In this document: in pieces, positions 44,877 to 48,839 of the stretch
Layout: each line of letters opens with the position of its first letter
Numbering within the stretch: the stretch's first letter is position 1
NCBI GenBank assembly: GCA_036276735.1
Contig: DASUOH010000001.1
Coordinates: 1 to 48,839, forward strand
Source of the DNA: VRUE01 sp036276735
GTDB taxonomy: Bacteria; Actinomycetota; Thermoleophilia; Solirubrobacterales; 70-9
Length of the DNA stretch: 48,839 nt
Direction of reading: 5' to 3'
Made by a program: the position numbers and the translations under genes
The notes under the pieces: generated by a model
Seen by the model: the letters and a program-made list of their open reading frames with translations, nothing else
Databases searched by the model: none
Told to the model about the DNA's origin: nothing

Positions 44877-46763
44877 TCAGCAGCCGGCGGGGTCCGGGTC
44901 GGCCCGGTCGACAGAGATGTCGTCGTCGCCGCCGCCGCAGACGATCGCCACGTCGCGCTGGCCGTCGGCCGCGTCGATGAAGTCGCTGCCGCCCTTGCCC
45001 ATGAACACGTCGGCGCCGACATGCCCGTAGAAGCTGTTCTCGCCGTTGTCGCCGACCAGCACGTCAGGGCCTTTCGATCCCTCCAGGCTCTCGTTATCGG
45101 CCCGCACCTGGTCGGGTCGACCACAGCCGCCTGGCTCACCCGTGCCGCCCAGTTCGACGCGCATATTGTCGTTGGAGCGCCCGTAGGAGACGGTGTCGTC
45201 GCCGGCGCCGCCGTCGTAGTTGTGGCCCTGGCAGGTGGCGGCCGAGGAGACGAGCAGGTCGTTGCCGTCGCCGCCGGAGAGCTGATCGGCGCCCGGGTCG
45301 GCGTAGAGAACGTCGGCGCCGCCGTTGCCCCTCAGAGTGTCGTTGCCGTTGTCGGGGCCGTTGTAGTTCTCGCCCGCTTCGAGCACGTCGTCGCTCGGGC
45401 CGCCGCTCAGCGAGTCCGAGCCGGCGTTGCCGTTCGCCCGCACACGGACGCTGCCCGGCAGGCTGCCGTCGAGGTCGATCCGGTCGTTGCCGGCTCCGCC
45501 GGTGATCACGACCAGGCCAGTCGCCACCGTGACGGGGCAGCTGGCGGTGCCGCCGCCGCCGCTGCAACCCTCGCCCGGCGCGACGCCGCTGGGGTCGGAG
45601 ACGCTCCAGCCGCCGCCGCCATAGACGACGTTGATGCCGTTGTCGTCGCCGTCGCCCTGGACGATAAGGCTGGCCCCGTCGAGGCCCTGGTTGAGCACGA
45701 CGAGCGTGCCGCCACCGGGCGGGCTCTCCTCGGGGCCGCAGGAGTGCTCGACCGCGAAGCCTGCGCAGCCATCGGTGCCGGCACCGCCGAATGCCTCGTC
45801 AGGGCCGCCGCCGCCGTCGAGGCTGTCGTTGCCAACCCCGCCGTCGAGGCGGTTGACGCCGCCGTCGCCGCTGATCTCGTCGCCGTCGGGGGAGCCGACG
45901 ACGTCCTCGAAGCCGCTGAGCTTGTCGTGCCCGTCGCCCTTGGCCTTGCCCGAGGCGAGGCTGACGACGACGCCGCCGCGGGTTGCGCTGGCGTAGGAGA
46001 CGATGTCCAAGCCGCCAGGCCCGCCGTCGAGCTTGTCGATGCCGCTGTCGCCGCGCACCACGTCGCCGTCGCCGGCGCCACCGTCGACGTCGTCGATGCC
46101 GGTTCCGCCGAATACCTGGTCGCGACCGCCGCCGCCGGCGACCCGGACGTCGTCGCCGGCGCCACCCTCGACCACATCGTCGTCATCGCCTCCCTCGACG
46201 CGGTCGTTGCCCTTGTCGCCGAAGACGCGATCGTTGCCGCCCCCGCCATCGGCCTCGTCGTTGCCTTTGTCGCCGACCACGTAGTCGTTGCCGCCGCCGC
46301 CGTTGAGGCGATCGGGCCCTTTGGCGCCGAAGAGCTGGTCGCTGCCGCCCTCGCCGTCGAGGCCGTCATTGCCCTCCGCGCCCTGCAGCTCGTCGTCGCC
46401 GTCGCCGCCGCTGAGGCGGTCCGCGCCGCTCTCGCCGGAGAGGCGGTCGTTGCCGCCGTCACCGACCAGGACGTCATAGCCCCGTCCGCCGTTCAAGGAG
46501 TCATTGCCCGGGCCGCCGCAGATCCTGTCGTTGCCGTTCGGGCCGCCGCTGATCCGGTCGTCGCCGCCGCCGCCGTAGATGACGTCACTGGCCTTCTTGC
46601 CGACGATCACGTCATCGCCGGCCGTGCCAACGATCGTCGCCTTCTTGCCGGCGCAGGTCGCGGCGGCGGCCTCGGTCGCACTGGCGAGCAGCATGAAAAC
46701 CGTCGCCACAGCGAGAAGGACCGGGGTCCAACGGACGGTGAGGTGCGGGAGGGCCGAAGTCAT
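44877..46763 (-). CDS. Secreted RTX-type calcium-binding repeat protein (larger paralogue)
   Basis: A 628-residue exported protein. ATG 46763 is chosen because GGGGGGCAGG stands just before it. ATG 46775 is four codons earlier. The signal peptide covers about 1-34. TCAGKKATIVGTAGDDVIVGKKASDVI is closely similar to the neighbour's N-terminus, then come some twenty GGxGxD repeats (GGDGDDELQG, GGGGNDYVVG). A spacer with paired Cys and a second repeat set end in a short tail with a final Cys. The repeats make the opposite strand look open over 1700 bases, which is an artefact. The two genes are 66 bases apart and likely one unit, arisen by duplication. Confidence 0.86.
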   Translation of the reverse strand: MTSALPHLTVRWTPVLLAVATVFMLLASATEAAAATCAGKKATIVGTAGDDVIVGKKASDVIYGGGGDDRISGGPNGNDRICGGPGNDSLNGGRGYDVLVGDGGNDRLSGESGADRLSGGDGDDELQGAEGNDGLDGEGGSDQLFGAKGPDRLNGGGGNDYVVGDKGNDEADGGGGNDRVFGDKGNDRVEGGDDDDVVEGGAGDDVRVAGGGGRDQVFGGTGIDDVDGGAGDGDVVRGDSGIDKLDGGPGGLDIVSYASATRGGVVVSLASGKAKGDGHDKLSGFEDVVGSPDGDEISGDGGVNRLDGGVGNDSLDGGGGPDEAFGGAGTDGCAGFAVEHSCGPEESPPGGGTLVVLNQGLDGASLIVQGDGDDNGINVVYGGGGWSVSDPSGVAPGEGCSGGGGTASCPVTVATGLVVITGGAGNDRIDLDGSLPGSVRVRANGNAGSDSLSGGPSDDVLEAGENYNGPDNGNDTLRGNGGADVLYADPGADQLSGGDGNDLLVSSAATCQGHNYDGGAGDDTVSYGRSNDNMRVELGGTGEPGGCGRPDQVRADNESLEGSKGPDVLVGDNGENSFYGHVGADVFMGKGGSDFIDAADGQRDVAIVCGGGDDDISVDRADPDPAGC

Positions 46764-46793
46764 CCTGCCCCCCATCGACCCGAATGAGCCGCT

Positions 46794-46823
46794 CCTACAC
46801 TTGCCGCTCATACGAACGTCCAA
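46794..46823 (-). promoter_or_regulatory. Possible promoter of the larger RTX gene
   Basis: On the minus strand, TTGGAC (46818-46823) and TGTAGG (46794-46799) are 18 bases apart, about 30 bases before the ATG, which has its own ribosome site. The -10 is weak. Confidence 0.3.
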
Positions 46824-46848
46824 GCGTGACGCCGCGACCGGGGTCATA

Positions 46849-46854
46849 TACGCT
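46849..46854 (+). promoter_or_regulatory. Leaderless -10 box of the ASCH gene
   Basis: TACGCT, within TATACGCT, ends 8 bases before ATG 46863. No Shine-Dalgarno sequence is present. Confidence 0.45.
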
Positions 46855-46862
46855 CGCAACGC

Positions 46863-47267
46863 ATGCGGGGCGGCATCTACGTGCTCAACTTCTACTCGAC
46901 GATCTTCGTCGACCAGCTGAAGCGGGGCCGCAAGACGGCGACGATCCGCCTCGGCGACAAGACGACCAAGTACGAGCGCGGCCAGGTCGTCTGGATAACG
47001 GTCGGATTCCGCCACAGCCCGCGCGAGAAAATCTTTGCCGCGGTGATCGACGACGTCGAGGTGAAGAAGGTCGGCGAGCTCTCGCCGCGCGACATCGAGC
47101 ATGACAACCCGGAGTTCCGTCGCCTCGAGGAGGAGGTCAAGTTCCTCGAGCAGATCTACGGGCGGCCGGTCTCGACCGACGACATGGTCACGGTAATTCG
47201 CTTCTCGCAGATCGTCGAGCCGCCGGGGGCGCACTTCGGTAATGGCGAGACCCCCCGCCACAACTGA
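46863..47267 (+). CDS. ASCH-domain protein
   Basis: A 134-residue cytoplasmic protein. Residues about 5-90 match the ASCH fold, a PUA-like barrel expected to bind RNA: VLNFYSTIFVDQLKRGRKTATIR, a charged stretch GDKTTKYERGQVVWITVG, and then AAVIDDVEVKKVGELSPRDIE. The region GRKTATIR is the usual cleft motif. A C-terminal helix (about 80-100) is additional. Some ASCH proteins act on modified nucleosides, but no such activity can be assigned. The stop is TGA and the same frame stays open into the following SRPBCC coding region, with no ordinary start codon in between. Confidence 0.8.
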   Translation: MRGGIYVLNFYSTIFVDQLKRGRKTATIRLGDKTTKYERGQVVWITVGFRHSPREKIFAAVIDDVEVKKVGELSPRDIEHDNPEFRRLEEEVKFLEQIYGRPVSTDDMVTVIRFSQIVEPPGAHFGNGETPRHN

Positions 47268-47294
47268 CCCGCAACCGGGTTAGGCCCGCTCGCC

Positions 47295-47768
47295 ATCGCT
47301 ACCTATTCCTTTCTCACCACCTGGCTGCTGGAGTCGCCGCGCGAGCCAGTCTTTGAGGCGATCTACGCCCAAGAGCGCTGGCCGGAGTGGTGGCGGGGGG
47401 TCGAGCGGGCCGACGAAGTCCATCCGGGCGACGACGGTCGGATCGGTGCCGTCTCGCAAATGGTCTGGCGCAGCTTCCTGCCCTACCGGGTCGAATTCCA
47501 GGTGACCACGACGCGAGTGGAGCGCCCGCATCTGATGGAGGGGAAGGCCGTGGGGGAGTTGGAAGGGATGGGGCGCTGGCGCCTCTTCGAGCGCGATGGT
47601 GTCACCGCCGTCGTCTACGAGTGGAACGTGGCGACGACGCGCGCCTGGATGAACCTCCTGGCGCCGGTCGCTCGGCCGATCTTCGAGTGGAACCACGACT
47701 GGGTGATGGCGCGCGGCGGCGAGGGCCTGGCTGGCTTGCTCGGCTGCCGCTTGATCGCCAGCGGCTGA
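47295..47768 (+). CDS. SRPBCC-family protein with unclear start
   Basis: A small lipid-binding-type (START/SRPBCC) protein of about 157 residues. The coding frame runs from 47268 to 47768, and family-like sequence begins by about 47295: SFLTTWLLESP, then FEAIYAQERWPEWWRGV, WRSFLPYRVEF, GRWRLFE, VVYEWNV and RAWMNLLAPVARPIFEWNHDW. The first ATG (47460) would remove a third of the domain, and no ATG, GTG or TTG lies before it in frame. ATC at 47295 is the candidate start given here. Read-through of the ASCH TGA (47265-47267), or a frameshift linking it to ATG 47242 in another frame, are alternatives. Ligand unknown. Confidence 0.65.
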   Translation: MATYSFLTTWLLESPREPVFEAIYAQERWPEWWRGVERADEVHPGDDGRIGAVSQMVWRSFLPYRVEFQVTTTRVERPHLMEGKAVGELEGMGRWRLFERDGVTAVVYEWNVATTRAWMNLLAPVARPIFEWNHDWVMARGGEGLAGLLGCRLIASG

Positions 47769-47780
47769 GCGCGCTATCTT
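47751..47780 (+). promoter_or_regulatory. Promoter of the groESL operon
   Basis: TTGATC (47751-47756) and TATCTT (47775-47780), 18 bases apart, would start transcription near 47787, right at the CIRCE operator. Confidence 0.5.
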
Positions 47781-47785
47781 TCGCC

Positions 47786-47812
47786 TTGGCACTCCCACGT
47801 GTAGAGTGCCAA
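47786..47812 (+). promoter_or_regulatory. CIRCE operator (HrcA binding site)
   Basis: TTGGCACTC, 9 bases, GAGTGCCAA: a perfect inverted repeat differing from the CIRCE consensus TTAGCACTC-N9-GAGTGCTAA by one base per arm, and symmetrically. It stands 79 bases before groES. Heat-shock control by HrcA is expected. No hrcA gene is in the window. Confidence 0.92.
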
Positions 47813-47891
47813 CCGCCCGGAGACCGAAATGCGGCTCTGAGGCGCGTTTCCAGCCTTAAAACCACGAAATCACCACAACGGAGGTTCACGG

Positions 47892-48182
47892 ATGAAGCTG
47901 AAGCCCCTCGGGGACCGGCTGATCGTTAAGCCGATCGAGGAGGAGGAGACGACCGCGAGCGGCATCGTCCTCCCCGACACGGCCAAAGAGAAGCCGCAGA
48001 AGGGCAAGGTCGTCGCTGTAGGCGACGGCAAATGGGACGAGGACGGCGAGAAGCGCATCCCACTCGACGTCAGCGAGGGCGATGAGGTCCTCTACTCGAA
48101 ATACGGCGGCACCGAGGTCACCGTCGAGGACGAGGAACTGCTCGTGCTGCGCGAGTCAGACGTCCTCGCCAAGCTCGGTTAG
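47892..48182 (+). CDS. groES: Co-chaperonin GroES
   Basis: A 96-residue co-chaperonin, the lid of the GroEL folding chamber. KPLGDRLIVKPIEEEETTASGIVLPDTAKEKP includes the mobile loop (about 16-32) that contacts GroEL. EGDEVLYSKYGGTEV and the last strand ELLVLRESDVLAKL complete the normal fold and length. GGAGG (47880-47884) gives a strong ribosome site. It is first of the groES-groEL operon under the CIRCE site. Confidence 0.97.
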   Translation: MKLKPLGDRLIVKPIEEEETTASGIVLPDTAKEKPQKGKVVAVGDGKWDEDGEKRIPLDVSEGDEVLYSKYGGTEVTVEDEELLVLRESDVLAKLG

Positions 48183-48225
48183 CCCCGCCCACAGGACTTA
48201 GAGAAACCAAGGAGGACTGAACCAG

Positions 48226-48839
48226 ATGGCTCACAAGGAGCTGAAGTACAAGGAGGAGGCCCGTGGGGCGCTGCAGGCCGGCGTCGACGCGGTTGCCGAC
48301 GCGGTCAAGGTGACGCTCGGCCCGAAAGGCCGCTACGTCGTGCTTGACAAGAAGTTCGGCGCGCCGACGATCACCAACGACGGCGTCACCATCGCCCGCG
48401 AGATCGAGGTCGAGGACGTCTTCGAGAACCAGGGCGCCCAGCTCGTGCGCGAGGTCGCCACGGCGACCAACGACGTCGCCGGCGACGGGACCACGACCGC
48501 GACCCTGCTGGCCCAGACGATCGTCCGTCAGGGCCTCAAGAACGTCGCCGCCGGGGCAAACCCGCTGGCCCTGCGCCGCGGCATCGAGAAGGCGGTCGAC
48601 CAGGTCGTGGACAGCATCAAGGACCTCTCGACCGAGATCTCCGGCAAGGAGCAGATCGCCCGCGTGGCGGCCATCTCCGCCGCCGACGACGAGATCGGCG
48701 ATGTGATCGCCGACGCGATCGACAAGGTCGGCAAGGACGGCGTCGTGAACGTCGAGGAGGGCCAGACGTTCGGCATGGACCTCGAGTTCACCGAGGGCAT
48801 GCAGTTCGACAAGGGCTACATCTCGCCCTACATGGTCAC
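48226..48839 (+). CDS. groEL: Chaperonin GroEL (5' part, cut by the window end)
   Basis: The first 204 residues of the 60-kDa chaperonin. AAGGAGGA lies before ATG 48226, and 43 bases separate it from groES. VTLGPKGR (ATP loop), ITNDGVTIAREIE, GAQLVREVATATNDVAGDGTTTAT with the catalytic Asp, and EGMQFDKGYISPYM are all as in the family. The frame is open to the last base, so the apical domain end and C-terminus are outside. Whether the tail is Gly-Met or His-rich, which tells actinobacterial GroEL copies apart, cannot be seen. Confidence 0.97.
   Translation, partial: MAHKELKYKEEARGALQAGVDAVADAVKVTLGPKGRYVVLDKKFGAPTITNDGVTIAREIEVEDVFENQGAQLVREVATATNDVAGDGTTTATLLAQTIVRQGLKNVAAGANPLALRRGIEKAVDQVVDSIKDLSTEISGKEQIARVAAISAADDEIGDVIADAIDKVGKDGVVNVEEGQTFGMDLEFTEGMQFDKGYISPYMV

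Noticed and set aside
45021..46787. 588-codon frame opposite the larger RTX gene
   Set aside because: The Val/Ala-rich repeat is the mirror of the glycine-aspartate nonapeptides and has no independent evidence.

Overview
The window is a 48.8 kb piece of a very GC-rich bacterial chromosome with ATG, GTG and TTG starts, frequent 4-bp NTGA gene overlaps and a recurrent TANNNT box 7-8 bp before start codons (leaderless transcription). These traits, with the DUF1906-type and PHNEH-type proteins, fit Actinomycetota, probably Thermoleophilia (Solirubrobacterales-like). That placement is inference from style and gene content, not from a marker gene. No gap between genes exceeds about 180 bases.

Region 1 (123-37158) is a large surface-glycan locus of several blocks in changing orientation. 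The left edge has a secreted DUF1906 protein, a GT2, a PPOX protein, a secreted clan GH-A glycosidase and a phosphopantetheinyl transferase. A forward operon follows (4858-11731: GT4, polyprenyl-phosphate-sugar-type GT2, GT-C membrane protein, two RfbE-like SDR epimerases, second DPM-like GT2). Next come a tandem GT2 with a small coiled-coil protein on the minus strand, then three large GT-C-like membrane proteins (13752-18808). An ABC glycan exporter (wzt-wzm, minus) is divergent from a GT2, a GT4-GT2 fusion and a second coiled-coil protein. A UDP-sugar 4-epimerase and a GT2 (minus) precede the rmlA-rmlD-rmlB-rmlC operon for dTDP-L-rhamnose. The right edge carries a WbbL-like GT2, a polyprenyl-phosphate sugar-1-phosphate transferase and a Wzy_C ligase with C-terminal repeats (minus), then a divergent Gly/Ser/Asp-rich surface protein and two more secreted glycosidases paralogous to the first.

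The genes fit one process. The PNPT enzyme starts a glycan on the polyprenyl carrier, and the GT2/GT4 enzymes extend it with rhamnose and other sugars. Polyprenyl-phosphate sugars made by the DPM-like GT2s would feed the GT-C enzymes outside the membrane. Wzm/Wzt exports, the Wzy_C ligase attaches, and the secreted GH-A enzymes trim or remodel.

Region 2 (37177-43274) is housekeeping: a full-length Lhr-type helicase, a Crp/Fnr regulator and protein-L-isoaspartate methyltransferase. Region 3 (43281-46763) holds two tandem Sec-secreted RTX-type calcium-binding proteins. Region 4 (46863-48839) has an ASCH-domain gene, an SRPBCC gene with no ordinary start codon, and groES plus the start of groEL behind a CIRCE operator.

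The least expected structures are a 96-bp element present twice, inverted and in frame, inside lhr; a 163-bp concentric palindrome beside the sugar transferase gene; a 110-bp palindrome between convergent genes; a tRNA-like 3' fragment after rmlC; symmetric -10 boxes serving divergent genes; and three glycosidases sharing a CxxC motif that bracket the glycan locus.
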